DNA from: an uncultured Roseobacter sp.
Lineage (GTDB): Bacteria > Pseudomonadota > Alphaproteobacteria > Rhodobacterales > Rhodobacteraceae
NCBI RefSeq assembly: GCF_947495275.1
Contig: NZ_CANLYL010000003.1
Span: forward strand, 454,066-518,065
DNA: 64,000 nt
Direction of reading: 5' to 3'
Positions within the stretch are counted from its first letter, which is position 1. The number at the start of each line of letters is the position of its first letter. The position numbers and the translations under genes were made by a program. Shown here one piece after another: positions 26,662-36,524 of the stretch. Under the pieces are notes generated by a model, which did not search any database, had not been told where the DNA came from, and saw only the letters and a program-made list of their open reading frames with translations.

Positions 26662-27758
26662 CCAATGTGTCCGCGGTTCTCGCCGATCTGACCGCGATGC
26701 AGCAGCATATGGTCGAGCAGAACACAGGCCATCATCGCTTCGCCAACCGGAACAGCGCGGATACCCACGCATGGATCATGCCGACCCTTGGTGATGATCT
26801 CGGTCTCTTCGCCCAACTTGGTGATCGTGCGGCGCGTGGTCAGAATGCTGGATGTTGGTTTGACCGCAAAGCGCACGACAATGTCCTGACCTGTGCTGAT
26901 ACCACCCAGAATACCGCCCGCGTGGTTGGAGCTATATTCAGGCCCATCCGGACCCATTGTGATCTCATCGGCGTTCAGCTCACCGGTGAGCATCGCGGCG
27001 GACATGCCTTCACCAATCTCGACGCCCTTGACCGCATTGATGCTCATCATTGCCGCTGCCAGATCCGTGTCTAGCTTACCATAGACCGGCGCGCCCAGCC
27101 CGGCGGGCACACCGCGTGCCACAACCTCTATGATCGCGCCGACGGAACTTCCTGACTTGCGCAGCTTGTCCAGATAGTCGGCCCAATCCGCGGCGGCCTG
27201 CGCATCCGGGACCCAAAAGGGGTTCTGGTCGATCTGGTTCCAGTCAAATCGCGCCCGGTCGATCTGATGCGGACCCATCTGGGTCATGTACCCCTTGATT
27301 TCAACGTTTGGTGCCATCGCTGCCATCGCTGCGCGCGCAAGCCCCCCGGCCGCAACCCGCGCTGCCGTTTCGCGCGCGCTGGAGCGCCCACCGCCGCGAT
27401 AGTCGCGCAGCCCGTATTTCTGAAAATACGTGATGTCTGCATGACCCGGGCGGAACTTCTCCTTGATGTCGCCGTAATCTTTGGATCGCTGATCGGTGTT
27501 CTCGATCAACAGTTGCACCGGCGTGCCTGTGGTCTGACCCTCAAAAACGCCGGACAGGATTTTGACCTCATCCGCTTCACGCCGCTGCGTGGTGTATTTG
27601 TTCTGGCCGGGTTTGCGTTTGTCCATCCACTGCTGGATCATTGCCTCATCAATGGCGATACCCGGCGGGCATCCATCCACGGTCGCCCCCAGCGCAGGTC
27701 CGTGACTTTCACCCCATGTGGTGACGCGGAATAGGTGGCCAAAGCTGTTGATCGACAT
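26658..27758 (-). CDS. aroC: Chorismate synthase
   Basis: AroC converts 5-enolpyruvylshikimate 3-phosphate to chorismate using reduced FMN, the last step of the shikimate pathway. The 366-residue protein has the three family signatures: [18 protein letters not shown] at the N-terminus, [21 protein letters not shown] and, near the end, [24 protein letters not shown] precedes the ATG at 27758. It is divergent from thiB, with the TPP riboswitch lying in the gap on the opposite strand. Confidence 0.96.
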   Translation of the reverse strand: MSINSFGHLFRVTTWGESHGPALGATVDGCPPGIAIDEAMIQQWMDKRKPGQNKYTTQRREADEVKILSGVFEGQTTGTPVQLLIENTDQRSKDYGDIKEKFRPGHADITYFQKYGLRDYRGGGRSSARETAARVAAGGLARAAMAAMAPNVEIKGYMTQMGPHQIDRARFDWNQIDQNPFWVPDAQAAADWADYLDKLRKSGSSVGAIIEVVARGVPAGLGAPVYGKLDTDLAAAMMSINAVKGVEIGEGMSAAMLTGELNADEITMGPDGPEYSSNHAGGILGGISTGQDIVVRFAVKPTSSILTTRRTITKLGEETEIITKGRHDPCVGIRAVPVGEAMMACVLLDHMLLHRGQIGENRGHIG

Positions 27759-27855
27759 GAAACGCTCCTTTGATCCCGGTGCTTAGCGGGGCAGGCGGGT
27801 CGCCTCAAGAGCTTATCGCTTGCCAATCCCGCGCAACCGCACTACCTGTCGCCCT

Positions 27856-27939
27856 ACCTCGGGGGGCCTTTCCGGCTGAGATGTGCATATGCGCGGACCC
27901 GTAGAACCTGAACCGGTTAAGACCGGCGGAGGGAAGGTG
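27856..27939 (+). ncRNA. TPP riboswitch (THI box) of thiBPQ
   Basis: The conserved elements follow in order: GGGGGGCC, CTGAGA (27876-27881), ACCC, GAACCTGA (27904-27911), the paired CCGGTTAAGACCGGCG and AGGGA near 27930. It lies about 50 bases upstream of the thiB ATG. Thiamine diphosphate binding would repress the transporter, which agrees with the downstream genes. Confidence 0.93.
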
Positions 27940-27986
27940 AGCTGATCATCCTCTTTCGCCGTTCGACGCATTTGAAAGGACTGATC

Positions 27987-28967
27987 ATGCGAAGAACTCT
28001 TCTTGTCACCAGCCTGTTGCTGGCCACTCAAGCCGGGGCCGACACCCCGGTGCTGACCGTTTATGCGGGTGATTATTTCACCTCCGAATGGGGTCCCGGC
28101 CCCAAGATCGAAGCCGGGTTCGAGCAAACCTGCAACTGCGAACTGCAATTTGCCACCGGCGATCTGCTGCCGCGCCTGCTACTCGAAGGAGAGCGCACCA
28201 AGGCGGATGTCGTCATTGGCCTGACCTCCGACGTGACCGCAAAGGCCCGCGCGACGGGGTTGTTTGCGCCACACGGTCAGGACAACGGCGCTCTGACATT
28301 GCCGATCGAATGGACGGATAACACATTCCTGCCCTTCAACTACGGCCACACGGCGTTCATCTACAATGAGACAACGATGGATGCGCCGCCCGCGAGTTTC
28401 GACGCGCTTCTGGAGATGTCTGATGACGTGAAACTGGTCATCCAGGACCCGCGCACGTCCATCTCCGGTCTGGCGCTGGTGCTCTGGGTTCAGGCCGTTT
28501 ACGGCGAAAAAGCCGCGGATGTCTGGACAAAACTTGCCCCTAAAATCCTCACAGTGACGAAAGACTGGTCCGCCAGCTACGGCATGTTCACCGATGGTGA
28601 GGTTGACATGGTGTTGAGCTACACGACTTCGCCCGCCTACCACATGTTCGCCGAAGAGGATTTCACCAAGAAGGCCGCGATCTTCCCCGAAGGTCACTAT
28701 TTTATGGTTGAGACCGTGGGCAAGATCGCCCAGACCGACCAGCCGGAACTGGCCGACGCCTTCATGGCCTATGTGTTGTCGCAGGATTTCCAGCAGATGA
28801 TCCCAACAGCCAATTGGTCCCTGCCGTCAGCGCTGCCCAAGGACCAGTGGCCCGAAGGCTGGGCGCAACTGGCCCTGCCGGAAAAGGTCCTCTTCTATTC
28901 GGAAGAAGAAGCAGCCAGCCTGCAGGCTGAAGCGATTGAGACATGGCGCAGCGCGCTCAGCCAGTAA
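27987..28967 (+). CDS. thiB: Thiamine ABC transporter substrate-binding protein
   Basis: A 326-residue periplasmic protein that captures thiamine or its phosphates. Residues 1-18 (MRRTLLVTSLLLATQAGA) are a signal peptide. The body has LTVYAGDYFTSEWGPGPK and FEQTCNCELQF, plus PRTSISGLALVLWVQAVYG and MVLSYTTSPAYH, typical of ThiB. The ATG at 27987 follows AAAGGA. It overlaps thiP by 25 bases and is under the TPP riboswitch. Confidence 0.92.
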   Translation: MRRTLLVTSLLLATQAGADTPVLTVYAGDYFTSEWGPGPKIEAGFEQTCNCELQFATGDLLPRLLLEGERTKADVVIGLTSDVTAKARATGLFAPHGQDNGALTLPIEWTDNTFLPFNYGHTAFIYNETTMDAPPASFDALLEMSDDVKLVIQDPRTSISGLALVLWVQAVYGEKAADVWTKLAPKILTVTKDWSASYGMFTDGEVDMVLSYTTSPAYHMFAEEDFTKKAAIFPEGHYFMVETVGKIAQTDQPELADAFMAYVLSQDFQQMIPTANWSLPSALPKDQWPEGWAQLALPEKVLFYSEEEAASLQAEAIETWRSALSQ

Positions 28968-30499
28968 TCGGCACTACCGGGATCGTCGCGGGCGGCTTTG
29001 TCGTCGTGGCGGTCCTGTTGTCCTTTCTGGGCATTGGCTTACGTGCCGAGGTTGGTCGCGGCATCGGACCTGCCGAATGGGCCGCGATCCGCTTTACGGT
29101 GGTGCAGGCACTCCTGTCGGCGCTGATTTCGGTGCTCTGCGCCATTCCCTTGGCCCGGGCGCTGGCCCGGCGACGGTTCATCGGGCGCGGTTTTCTGATC
29201 ACCCTGTTGGGAGCCCCGTTCATCCTGCCTGTGATTGTCGCGGTGCTGGGGCTCCTGACTGTCTTTGGCCGATCAGGCTGGGCAAATGCCGCTTTGGGCT
29301 ATTTTGGGGTACCCCCGCTTTCAATTTACGGGCTGCACGGCGTGGTTCTGGCCCATGTTTTTTTCAATCTGCCACTGGCAACGCGGCTCCTGCTGCAAGG
29401 CTGGCAGAGCATCCCAGCCGAGCGGTTTCGGTTGGCCGCCCAGCTCAACTTACCGCCGCGGATGATCCGGCGCACCCTAGAATACCCGTTGCTCGTGCAA
29501 ATCGTGCCCGGTGCGGCAGCGCTGGTGTTCGTCATCTGTTTGACCAGTTTTGCCGTGGCCCTCACGCTGGGCGGCGGGCCGCGTGCGACAACCATCGAAC
29601 TGGCCATCTATCAGGCGTTCCGGTTTGATTTTGACCTCGCCCGCGCGGCATTGCTGTCGCTTATTCAACTTTTTCTTGCCGGGGGGGCTGCGTTGATCGC
29701 GCTGTGGATTATCCCGAATTTCCCGCTTGGCGCCGGTCTGGATCGCACCCTGCAACGCTGGGATGCGCGGTCGGGCCTGCAACAGGTTCTGGACGCAATT
29801 GTCATCGCATTGGGCAGCGCGTTCCTGCTGCTGCCGCTTCTGGCGATTGTTCTGGCCGGATTGCAAGGTCTGCCGGAAATGCCTGCGGTTGTGTGGAAAA
29901 CGGCGGGGAATTCGCTTGGTGTTGCGGTGCTCAGTATCCTTACCCTGCTGATCATTGCACTGCCGATGGCCGGATGGATCAGTACGCGCAGGGCAGGTGG
30001 CGCCGAAGCCATCGGGCTGATCGGTCTTTCCGCCTCGCCCCTGATGATCGGTACCGGCTGGTTCATTCTGATCAATCCGATTGCCGATCCGGTACCTCTG
30101 GCCCTGCCGGTGACGGCGCTGATCAATGCGATGATGGCGCTGCCTTTTGCCCTGCGGATACTTGTGCCGCCGATGCGGGACACGCTGGTTACCTTCGACC
30201 GTCTGTCGCGCTCTTTGGGCCTGCGCGGTTGGTCCGCCTGGCGGTGGTTGGTGCTGCCGCGGTTGCGCGCCCAAATCGGTTTTGCTGCGGGTCTGACCGG
30301 CGCGTTATCGGTCGGGGATCTTGGCGTCATCGCCCTTTTCGCAGACCCGGACCGGGCAACACTGCCGTTGCAGATGTACCGCTTGATGGGCGCGTATCGT
30401 ACCGAGGCCGCCGCCGGCGCGGCGTTGCTGCTGCTCGCGATGGCATTGGGGCTTTTCTGGCTCTGCGACAAGGGAGGCCGCTGGCGTGCTGAAGCTTGA
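28943..30499 (+). CDS. thiP: Thiamine ABC transporter permease
   Basis: A 518-residue permease with about twelve membrane helices in two halves. Each half carries an inner-membrane-component EAA-like loop: one near RFRLAAQLNLPPRMIRRTLEYP and one near RLSRSLGLRGWSAWRWLVLPR (both shortened). Length and two-fold organisation match ThiP. It overlaps thiB by 25 bases and thiQ by 14, so the transporter is made from one coupled message. Confidence 0.92.
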   Translation: MAQRAQPVIGTTGIVAGGFVVVAVLLSFLGIGLRAEVGRGIGPAEWAAIRFTVVQALLSALISVLCAIPLARALARRRFIGRGFLITLLGAPFILPVIVAVLGLLTVFGRSGWANAALGYFGVPPLSIYGLHGVVLAHVFFNLPLATRLLLQGWQSIPAERFRLAAQLNLPPRMIRRTLEYPLLVQIVPGAAALVFVICLTSFAVALTLGGGPRATTIELAIYQAFRFDFDLARAALLSLIQLFLAGGAALIALWIIPNFPLGAGLDRTLQRWDARSGLQQVLDAIVIALGSAFLLLPLLAIVLAGLQGLPEMPAVVWKTAGNSLGVAVLSILTLLIIALPMAGWISTRRAGGAEAIGLIGLSASPLMIGTGWFILINPIADPVPLALPVTALINAMMALPFALRILVPPMRDTLVTFDRLSRSLGLRGWSAWRWLVLPRLRAQIGFAAGLTGALSVGDLGVIALFADPDRATLPLQMYRLMGAYRTEAAAGAALLLLAMALGLFWLCDKGGRWRAEA

Positions 30500-31178
30500 A
30501 GATGTCGTGATGTCTCAGGGGAATTTTGCCCTGAAGGCCGATTTCAGCGTCGAGCCGGGACGTAAAACCGCCGTGATCGGACCTTCGGGTGCCGGAAAGT
30601 CCACCCTGCTTGGTGCGATTGGAGGGTTTTTGCCGCTACGCGGTGGCAAACTATGGTGGCAGAAGCGAAACATCACCCATGCTGCGCCGGGCGAACGTCC
30701 GATTGCGATGCTGTTTCAGGATAACAACCTGTTCCCGCATCTCAGCATCGCCAGAAACATCGGGCTTGGCATTCGGCCGGACCTGAAATTGTCGGCAAGC
30801 GATCAGGACCGCATCGGTAAGGCGCTGGAGAGAGTGGGCCTGCGCGAGATGGTAGACCGAAAACCGGGGGAACTTTCGGGCGGCCAGCAAAGCCGTGCCG
30901 CTTTGGCCCGCGTGCTGGTTCAAAATCGGCCAGTGATCCTGCTGGATGAGCCCTTTGCGGCCTTGGGGCCCGCCCTGCGGCATGAAATGCTCGATCTTGT
31001 GCATGATCTGAGCAATGAGACAGGTGCCACCCTGTTGATGGTAACCCATGACCCGCAGGATGTGCGGCGCATTGCCGATGACGTGATTTTTGTCGAAGGC
31101 GGGCGGGCTGAAGCGCCGCAACCGGCGGCGGCGCTGCTTGAGAACCCGCCGCCAGCCCTGCGCGCCTACCTCGGCTAG
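30486..31178 (+). CDS. thiQ: Thiamine ABC transporter ATPase
   Basis: A 230-residue ABC ATPase: Walker A GPSGAGKST, Q-loop LFQDNNLFPHLS, signature LSGGQQSRAALARVL, Walker B VILLDEPFAALGP and switch His in VTHDPQD. It powers ThiP. Last gene of thiBPQ; its stop overlaps the convergent ribH stop by four bases. Confidence 0.93.
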   Translation: MLKLEDVVMSQGNFALKADFSVEPGRKTAVIGPSGAGKSTLLGAIGGFLPLRGGKLWWQKRNITHAAPGERPIAMLFQDNNLFPHLSIARNIGLGIRPDLKLSASDQDRIGKALERVGLREMVDRKPGELSGGQQSRAALARVLVQNRPVILLDEPFAALGPALRHEMLDLVHDLSNETGATLLMVTHDPQDVRRIADDVIFVEGGRAEAPQPAAALLENPPPALRAYLG

Positions 31179-31618
31179 GCCGCCTTGGCGCGCAATGACG
31201 CGCGTGCTTTCAAAATCCCGAGTACCGCTGATGCGGCCTCTTTGCCCTTGGTCACAAAATGGGCGCGATAGATCGCGTTGTGGTGATTAGTTTCCTGATA
31301 ATGATGCGGTGTCAGTGAAACGGATAAAACCGGCATGCCTGTATCCAGACCGACCCTCATCAACCCGTCCACGACGGACTGTGCCACAAAATCATGCCGG
31401 TAGATGCCGCCATCAACCACAAACGCGGCACAGATCACGGCGTCATAGTGACCGGTGGCGGCCAGATCGCGGGCCATCAAGGGCATCTCGAACGCCCCCG
31501 GTACGTCAAAAACCTCGACCTGTGAGGCAGGTATTTCCTGGGTAAATCCATCATAGGCGCGGTCCACGATATCCGCGTGCCACTGCGCTTTGACGAAGGC
31601 GAAACGGGTGTGTGTCAT
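31175..31618 (-). CDS. ribH: 6,7-dimethyl-8-ribityllumazine synthase, type II
   Basis: Lumazine synthase makes the direct precursor of riboflavin. The 147-residue protein begins MTHTRFAFVKAQWHADIVDR, with FDVPGAFEMPLMARDLA, the ribityl/phosphate region AAFVVDGGIYRHDFVAQSV and TPHHYQETNHHNAIYRAHFV. The N-terminal WHADIVD and the HHY block resemble the decameric RibH2 (type II) enzymes of Brucella and Mesorhizobium rather than icosahedral RibH1. Two ATGs, 31624 and 31618, are possible. AAGGAG is better spaced for 31618. The upstream FMN riboswitch ties expression to flavin supply. Confidence 0.9.
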   Translation of the reverse strand: MTHTRFAFVKAQWHADIVDRAYDGFTQEIPASQVEVFDVPGAFEMPLMARDLAATGHYDAVICAAFVVDGGIYRHDFVAQSVVDGLMRVGLDTGMPVLSVSLTPHHYQETNHHNAIYRAHFVTKGKEAASAVLGILKARASLRAKAA

Positions 31619-31700
31619 GATCATGATCTCCTTTTTGGTCCAGACACGTCCACCCAAGGCGATCACGATCACACAAGGCACACTGGCCCGGCGTTTTCGC

Positions 31701-31842
31701 ATTCTCTTTCATCCGGACTATGACCGTCGGCTCTGGCATCTCACCAGATCTGCTTGTCACCTCGCAAGAGGCCGCTCGCGGGCTCGCAGCCTGTTGCTGC
31801 ATACCGCCGGTGGGGAATTTCGCCCCGCCCTGAGAATGACCG
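31701..31842 (-). ncRNA. FMN riboswitch (RFN element) of ribH
   Basis: On the minus strand the hallmark blocks follow in order: GGGGCGAAATTCCCC, ACCGGCGGT, GAGCCCGCGAGC, GCAGATCTGGTGAGA, GCCAGAGCCGACGGTCATAG (split) and CCGGATGAAAGAGAAT. All helices of the RFN element can be paired. It lies about 83 bases upstream of the ribH start, so FMN should repress it. Confidence 0.96.
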
Positions 31843-31904
31843 TAACTTGCCAAGCCGCGCCAAAGCCTGCAAGAGAAAATGCAACACAAATCAAAGGCAG
31901 GTCG

Positions 31905-32537
31905 ATGCACCCGAACTCCGTTTTCCACACTCATGACGATGCCGCCAACCTTGAATACGCGCGCGAACGCGCCTTTGGTGTGCTGGCGGTCAGCGGGGCA
32001 GAGGGGCCATGGCTGTCGCATATTCCGTTTCTGCTGGACGAGGATGGGGAGACGGTTTGGTTGCATTTGCTGCGCTCGAATCCGATTGCGCGGGCCTTGA
32101 AAGAGGCCGATTTGCCCGCGCGCATCGCGGTATCCGGGCCTGACAGCTACGTGTCACCCGATTGGTACGGCGTGATTGATCAGGTGCCGACGTGGAATTA
32201 TGTGGCCGTGCATCTGACTGGAATGCTGGCGTTGCGCCCGCAGGACGAACTGCATAATCTGCTCGATCGCCAGACGGCTTTTTTCGAAGAACGTCTTTTG
32301 CCTAAAGCGCCATGGACCACATCGAAGATGTCAGACGGCGTCATGGACCGGATGATGCGGGCGATTGTGCCCTGCCGTATGAAGGTCACGGGTGTTGATG
32401 GCACCTGGAAACTCAACCAGAACAAGCCCGATGACGTCCGCGAACGTGCTGCCGATCATGTGGAAGCCTATGGTCAAGGTACCGACATTGCCGTTCTGGC
32501 AGCCCTGATGCGGGCCGCCAATGGACAGGGCCAATAG
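31905..32537 (+). CDS. FMN-binding negative transcriptional regulator (PaiB family)
   Basis: A 210-residue split-barrel flavin-binding protein. It begins MHPNSVFHTHDDAANLEY, and AFGVLAVSGAEGPWLSHIPFLL, DWYGVIDQVPTWNYVAVHL and KLNQNKPDDVRERAADHV (each shortened) match PaiB proteins. In Bacillus, PaiB negatively affects sporulation and degradative enzymes; the role in alphaproteobacteria is not known. GCAGG stands before the ATG at 31905. The longer open frame to 31590 overlaps the riboswitch on the other strand and is not used. Divergent from ribH. Confidence 0.85.
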   Translation: MHPNSVFHTHDDAANLEYARERAFGVLAVSGAEGPWLSHIPFLLDEDGETVWLHLLRSNPIARALKEADLPARIAVSGPDSYVSPDWYGVIDQVPTWNYVAVHLTGMLALRPQDELHNLLDRQTAFFEERLLPKAPWTTSKMSDGVMDRMMRAIVPCRMKVTGVDGTWKLNQNKPDDVRERAADHVEAYGQGTDIAVLAALMRAANGQGQ

Positions 32538-32577
32538 CTCTGCTAGGGTCGCCTGAAACCCGCGAAAGGAAATGCCG

Positions 32578-33189
32578 ATGAAACTCTTCCACTCCCCTGC
32601 GTCGCCATTCGTGCGAAAAGTTGTCGTTTTGCTCCATGAGTTGGACAGGGCAGATGAGGTTGAAATCTCGGATGTGACTTCGACCGCTTTCGCAACGGAT
32701 GAAGGGCTGGCGGCGAGCAATCCGCTGGCCCGTATCCCGGCGCTGGTGCGCGACAACGGCACGACACTTTATGACAGCCGGGTGATCACCGCTTTTCTCA
32801 ACGATCTTTACGGCGGCAGGATGTATCCGACCGGCACATCGCGGTGGGAGACCCTCACGTTGGAGGCAACGGGAGACGGTATCATGGATTCCGCGGTTTC
32901 AATGGCCTATGAGGCGCGATTGCGTCCTGAAGAAATGCAATATGGCGACTGGATCGAGGCGCAGTGGACCAAGGTGTCGCGTGCGATCTCCGTTTTGAAC
33001 GCACGCTGGATGAGCCACCTGTCGGGTCCTATAGACATGGGTCACATCTCGGTAGCCTGCGCGCTTTCGTACGTCGATTTTCGGCATGGCGCGCGGAACT
33101 GGCGGGCGGGCAACGACGCTCTGGCCAAATGGCACGAAAACTTCGATTCGCGGGCGTCGATGCAGGCGACATTGCCCCCTGTGGGATAG
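32578..33189 (+). CDS. Glutathione S-transferase family protein
   Basis: A 203-residue GST. The thioredoxin-like N-terminus begins MKLFHSPASPFVRKVVVLLHE with a Ser in the active-site position and an ASNPLARIPALVRDNG block holding the cis-Pro, then DSRVITAFLNDLY. The C-terminal half is alpha-helical. It may conjugate or isomerise small electrophiles with glutathione; no substrate can be named. An AAGGA is spaced well for the ATG at 32578, not for the ATG six bases earlier. Confidence 0.88.
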   Translation: MKLFHSPASPFVRKVVVLLHELDRADEVEISDVTSTAFATDEGLAASNPLARIPALVRDNGTTLYDSRVITAFLNDLYGGRMYPTGTSRWETLTLEATGDGIMDSAVSMAYEARLRPEEMQYGDWIEAQWTKVSRAISVLNARWMSHLSGPIDMGHISVACALSYVDFRHGARNWRAGNDALAKWHENFDSRASMQATLPPVG

Positions 33190-33230
33190 ACTCGCGCGGC
33201 GAATGATGATTTCAACGCAACATACGCATG

Positions 33231-33244
33231 GAATTCGCGAATTC
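33231..33244. promoter_or_regulatory. Perfect 14-bp palindrome upstream of petA
   Basis: GAATTCGCGAATTC reads the same on both strands and lies 144 bases before the petA start, in the 199-base gap that must hold the petABC promoter. It may be an operator; no protein can be named from the sequence. Confidence 0.3.
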
Positions 33245-33388
33245 TGGGCATGCCTGCGACGGTTTGCGCGTGTTTGGTCACTGGACGGCGCGTCAGCACA
33301 ACGCTACATACCCGCATGAGTAAGGCTGCGTTTTTCGCGGCCAGTTTGACTTTTGGCCGATCATTGGCCCTGGAAATGGAGTAAACCC

Positions 33389-33949
33389 GTGTCCCACGCA
33401 GAAGATCACGAAGGCACCCGGAGGGATTTCCTTTATTATGCGACCGCCGGAGCCGGTGCCGTCACCGCCGGAGCGGCCGTTTGGCCCTTGGTCCACCAAA
33501 TGAACCCTTCCGCGGACGTGCGCGCCCTTGCCTCGATCCGTGTGGACGTTGGCGATGTCGAGCCCGGCACGCAGTTGACCGTGAAATGGCTGGGCAAGCC
33601 GGTGTTCATTCGCCGCCGCACCGAGGAAGAAATCTCTGCCGCGCGCGATGTCGAATTGAGTGATCTTCCCGACCAGAAAGCGGAAAACGCGAACCTGAGC
33701 GGTGACGCTGATGCGTCTGACGAAAACCGCGCTCTCGACGAGACCGGCGAATGGCTGGTGATGATGGGTGTTTGCACGCATCTGGGCTGCGTACCTTTGG
33801 GAGATGCAGGCGATTTTGGCGGCTGGTTCTGCCCGTGCCACGGATCGCATTACGACACATCCGGTCGTATTCGCAAAGGGCCTGCACCGACGAACCTGCC
33901 GGTGCCTGTCGCAGAATTCGTGGACGAAACCACGATCAAACTCGGTTAA
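33389..33949 (+). CDS. petA: Ubiquinol-cytochrome c reductase Rieske iron-sulfur subunit
   Basis: The Rieske subunit of cytochrome bc1 passes electrons from ubiquinol to cytochrome c1. The 186-residue protein starts [20 protein letters not shown], with twin Arg before the single N-terminal membrane segment (Tat-type export). The 2Fe-2S ligands are in CTHLGC and CPCHGSH, and the insert typical of alphaproteobacterial enzymes precedes them. The start is the GTG at 33389, with GGAG eight bases upstream; the first ATG (33353) gives extra non-homologous residues. First gene of petABC, twelve bases before petB. Confidence 0.95.
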   Translation: MSHAEDHEGTRRDFLYYATAGAGAVTAGAAVWPLVHQMNPSADVRALASIRVDVGDVEPGTQLTVKWLGKPVFIRRRTEEEISAARDVELSDLPDQKAENANLSGDADASDENRALDETGEWLVMMGVCTHLGCVPLGDAGDFGGWFCPCHGSHYDTSGRIRKGPAPTNLPVPVAEFVDETTIKLG

Positions 33950-33961
33950 GGGAGACATCAG

Positions 33962-35290
33962 ATGGCTGGAATTCCTCACGACCATTATGAGCCGAAGTCA
34001 AACGGTGAAAAGTGGCTGGCCTCGCGCCTGCCCGTAGTTGGTCTTCTCTACGATACGTTGATGATCCCAACCCCCAAGAACCTCAACTGGATGTGGATTT
34101 GGGGCATTGTGCTAACCTTCTGTCTTGCGCTGCAGATCGTCACCGGCATCGTGCTGGTGATGCACTACACGCCGCACGTCGATCATGCGTTTTCGTCGGT
34201 CGAGCACATCATGCGCAACGTGAATGGCGGCTACATGCTGCGGTATATGCACGCAAACGGCGCTTCGCTGTTCTTTATCGCGGTTTATGCCCATATTTTC
34301 CGTGGTCTCTACTACGGGTCCTACAAGGCCCCGCGCGAGATCACATGGATCATCGGCATGCTGATTTACCTGATGATGATGGGCACTGCCTTCATGGGCT
34401 ACGTGCTGCCATGGGGTCAGATGTCTTTCTGGGGCGCGACAGTTATCACCGGCCTCTTTGGCGCAATCCCCTTCATTGGTGAAGCATTGCAGACTTGGCT
34501 TCTGGGTGGACCAGCGGTGGATAACGCTACGCTGAACCGCTTCTTCTCGCTGCACTATCTTCTGCCCTTCGTGATTGCAGGTCTCGTGATCGTGCACATC
34601 TGGGCCTTCCACACTACGGGCAACAACAACCCGACCGGCGTCGAAGTGCGCCGCACATCGAAGGAAGAAGCGGAAAAAGACACGCTGCCCTTCTGGCCTT
34701 ACTTCGTGATCAAGGATCTCTTTGCCCTGGCGGTTATTCTGGCCGTGTTCTTCGCCGTTGTCGGCTTCATGCCGAACTACCTGGGACACCCCGATAACTA
34801 CATTGAGGCCAATGCGCTGGCGACACCTGCACACATTGTGCCTGAATGGTACTTCCTGCCATTTTACGCGATCCTGCGTGCCTTCACCGGCGAGGTCTGG
34901 GTGGTGCAGATCGCCTCCTTCTTCACCGGTGGTATCATCGACGCGAAGTTCTTTGGTGTTCTGGCGATGTTTGGTGCGATTGCCGTTATGGCGCTGGCAC
35001 CCTGGCTTGACACCTCTTCCGTCCGCTCGGGTCGTTATCGCCCGATGTTCAAATGGTGGTTTGCGCTGCTGGTTATCGACTTCTTCGCCCTGATGTGGCT
35101 GGGTGCGATGCCGGCAGAAGAACCCTATGCGACCTTCTCTCTGATCGCATCGGCCTATTGGTTCGCCTACTTCCTCGTGATCCTGCCGTTGCTGGGTGTG
35201 ATGGAAAAACCGCTCGCCCGTCCGGAAACCATCGAAGAAGACTTTGCGGCACACTATCCCAAGTCCTCTGACGCCACGCCTGCAGAATAA
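33962..35290 (+). CDS. petB: Cytochrome b of the bc1 complex
   Basis: A 442-residue integral membrane subunit with eight helices that binds two b hemes and the quinol sites. His pairs lie in helices B and D ([12 protein letters not shown] with AVYAHIFRG, and the second HYLLPFV and HIWAFH). The Qo loop contains [15 protein letters not shown]. Typical N- and C-terminal extensions are present. Twelve bases after petA and 14 before petC. Confidence 0.96.
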   Translation: MAGIPHDHYEPKSNGEKWLASRLPVVGLLYDTLMIPTPKNLNWMWIWGIVLTFCLALQIVTGIVLVMHYTPHVDHAFSSVEHIMRNVNGGYMLRYMHANGASLFFIAVYAHIFRGLYYGSYKAPREITWIIGMLIYLMMMGTAFMGYVLPWGQMSFWGATVITGLFGAIPFIGEALQTWLLGGPAVDNATLNRFFSLHYLLPFVIAGLVIVHIWAFHTTGNNNPTGVEVRRTSKEEAEKDTLPFWPYFVIKDLFALAVILAVFFAVVGFMPNYLGHPDNYIEANALATPAHIVPEWYFLPFYAILRAFTGEVWVVQIASFFTGGIIDAKFFGVLAMFGAIAVMALAPWLDTSSVRSGRYRPMFKWWFALLVIDFFALMWLGAMPAEEPYATFSLIASAYWFAYFLVILPLLGVMEKPLARPETIEEDFAAHYPKSSDATPAE

Positions 35291-35304
35291 AGGAACACAA
35301 GATC

Positions 35305-36090
35305 ATGTTCAGAACATTTACGCTTAGTGTCGTGGCGGCTTTCGGGCTGGCCACGTCCGGTCTGGCAGCGGGTGGTGAAGGTCACGTCGAGGACTTCGAT
35401 TTTTCCTTTGAGGGGCCCTTTGGCACCTACGATCAGAACCAGTTGCAACGCGGGCTTCAGGTCTACACCGAAATCTGCTCCGCCTGCCACGGCCTCAAGT
35501 TCGTACCCATCCGCTCGTTGGCTGAAGAAGGTGGACCCCATCTGCCTGAAGATCAGGTGCGGGCCTATGCCGCGAATTTCGAGGTTTTCGATGCCGAACT
35601 TGACGATTTCCGTCCGGCGCTGCCAGCTGATCACTTTCCGGAATCAGGTCTTGAGAACGCTCCCGATCTGAGCCTGATGGCCAAGGCGCGGGCGGGTTTT
35701 CATGGCCCCTACGGTCTCGGCATCAATCAGTTCTTCAAGGGCATTGGTGGCGCGGAGTACATTGCCTCGCTGCTGACCGAATATACTGGTGAGGAAAAAG
35801 AAGAAGCGGGTGTGACGCTCTATGAGAACAAGGCTTTCCCCGGAGGCTGGATTTCCATGGCGCCCCCGCTTTATGGCGAGGACGTCGAGTTTGCCGATGG
35901 CCATGAGAACGACCTTCATCACATCGCCGAAGATGTCTCGGCCTTCCTGATGTGGACAGCAGAGCCGAAAATGATGGCGCGCAAGCAGGCCGGTTTTGTA
36001 GGTGTTTTGTTCCTGACGCTGCTCTCCGTTCTGCTTTACCTGACCAACAAGCGCATCTGGGCGCCTGTGAAGGGCAAAGAAACGTCCTGA
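35305..36090 (+). CDS. petC: Cytochrome c1
   Basis: A 261-residue cytochrome c1. Residues 1-21 are a signal peptide ([19 protein letters not shown]). The heme-binding CSACH lies in [17 protein letters not shown], and the probable Met ligand is near [10 protein letters not shown]. One C-terminal helix ([20 protein letters not shown]) anchors it in the membrane with the heme domain in the periplasm. Last gene of petABC, followed by a strong terminator. Confidence 0.95.
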   Translation: MFRTFTLSVVAAFGLATSGLAAGGEGHVEDFDFSFEGPFGTYDQNQLQRGLQVYTEICSACHGLKFVPIRSLAEEGGPHLPEDQVRAYAANFEVFDAELDDFRPALPADHFPESGLENAPDLSLMAKARAGFHGPYGLGINQFFKGIGGAEYIASLLTEYTGEEKEEAGVTLYENKAFPGGWISMAPPLYGEDVEFADGHENDLHHIAEDVSAFLMWTAEPKMMARKQAGFVGVLFLTLLSVLLYLTNKRIWAPVKGKETS

Positions 36091-36118
36091 ACGCCTCGGA
36101 AATTCTGAATTAAAAAAA

Positions 36119-36149
36119 CCCCCCGTGCATTTGCTGCGCGGGGGGTTTT
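36119..36149 (+). terminator. Terminator of petABC
   Basis: CCCCCCGTGC pairs with GCGCGGGGGG (one T-G wobble, seven-base loop) and TTTT follows. Seven A residues before the stem extend it. It starts 29 bases after the petC stop. Confidence 0.9.
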
Positions 36150-36524
36150 CCGTCTGCACCTTCTCAAGGAAGGCTAATGACAGACCCTGGGGAGAGTCAG
36201 AATCGGGTGGTTGGAGGCTTCACGGTTAGTTGGCAGCTAAAAGCTCTTTCGCCGTGATCTCATCCCTGTCCCATACCGTTAAATTCGTTTTTCGTTACCA
36301 ACTTGCTGGCCTTGATATTCAAGGCGAATACTCGTTACCGGTCACCGCTAATAAATTAACAATACCTTGACGGGCGATCCCTGTATGTGAACTGGATCAC
36401 ATTGTGGGAATTTCGTGCGATTTTTTCATGACGTGAAGCGGTGCAAATCGTGCCCAAATTGAACTGAGACACAACAGTTCCAATACGGATTGTGAGTTGA
36501 ACAGCCACCTGCCAAATCCTTCTT
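36150..36524. other. Intergenic region without a gene, containing a CRP-like site at 36385-36402
   Basis: No open frame with coding character was found on either strand. The only clear signal is ATGTGA-N6-TCACAT at 36385-36402, a perfect match to both half-sites of the cAMP receptor protein consensus. It is AT-rich around 36340-36370. A Crp/Fnr-type regulator gene and a 49-residue ORF lie downstream on the minus strand. Confidence 0.5.

Noticed and set aside
31590..31904. N-terminal extension of the PaiB-like protein
   Set aside because: It overlaps the FMN riboswitch on the opposite strand and has no homology.
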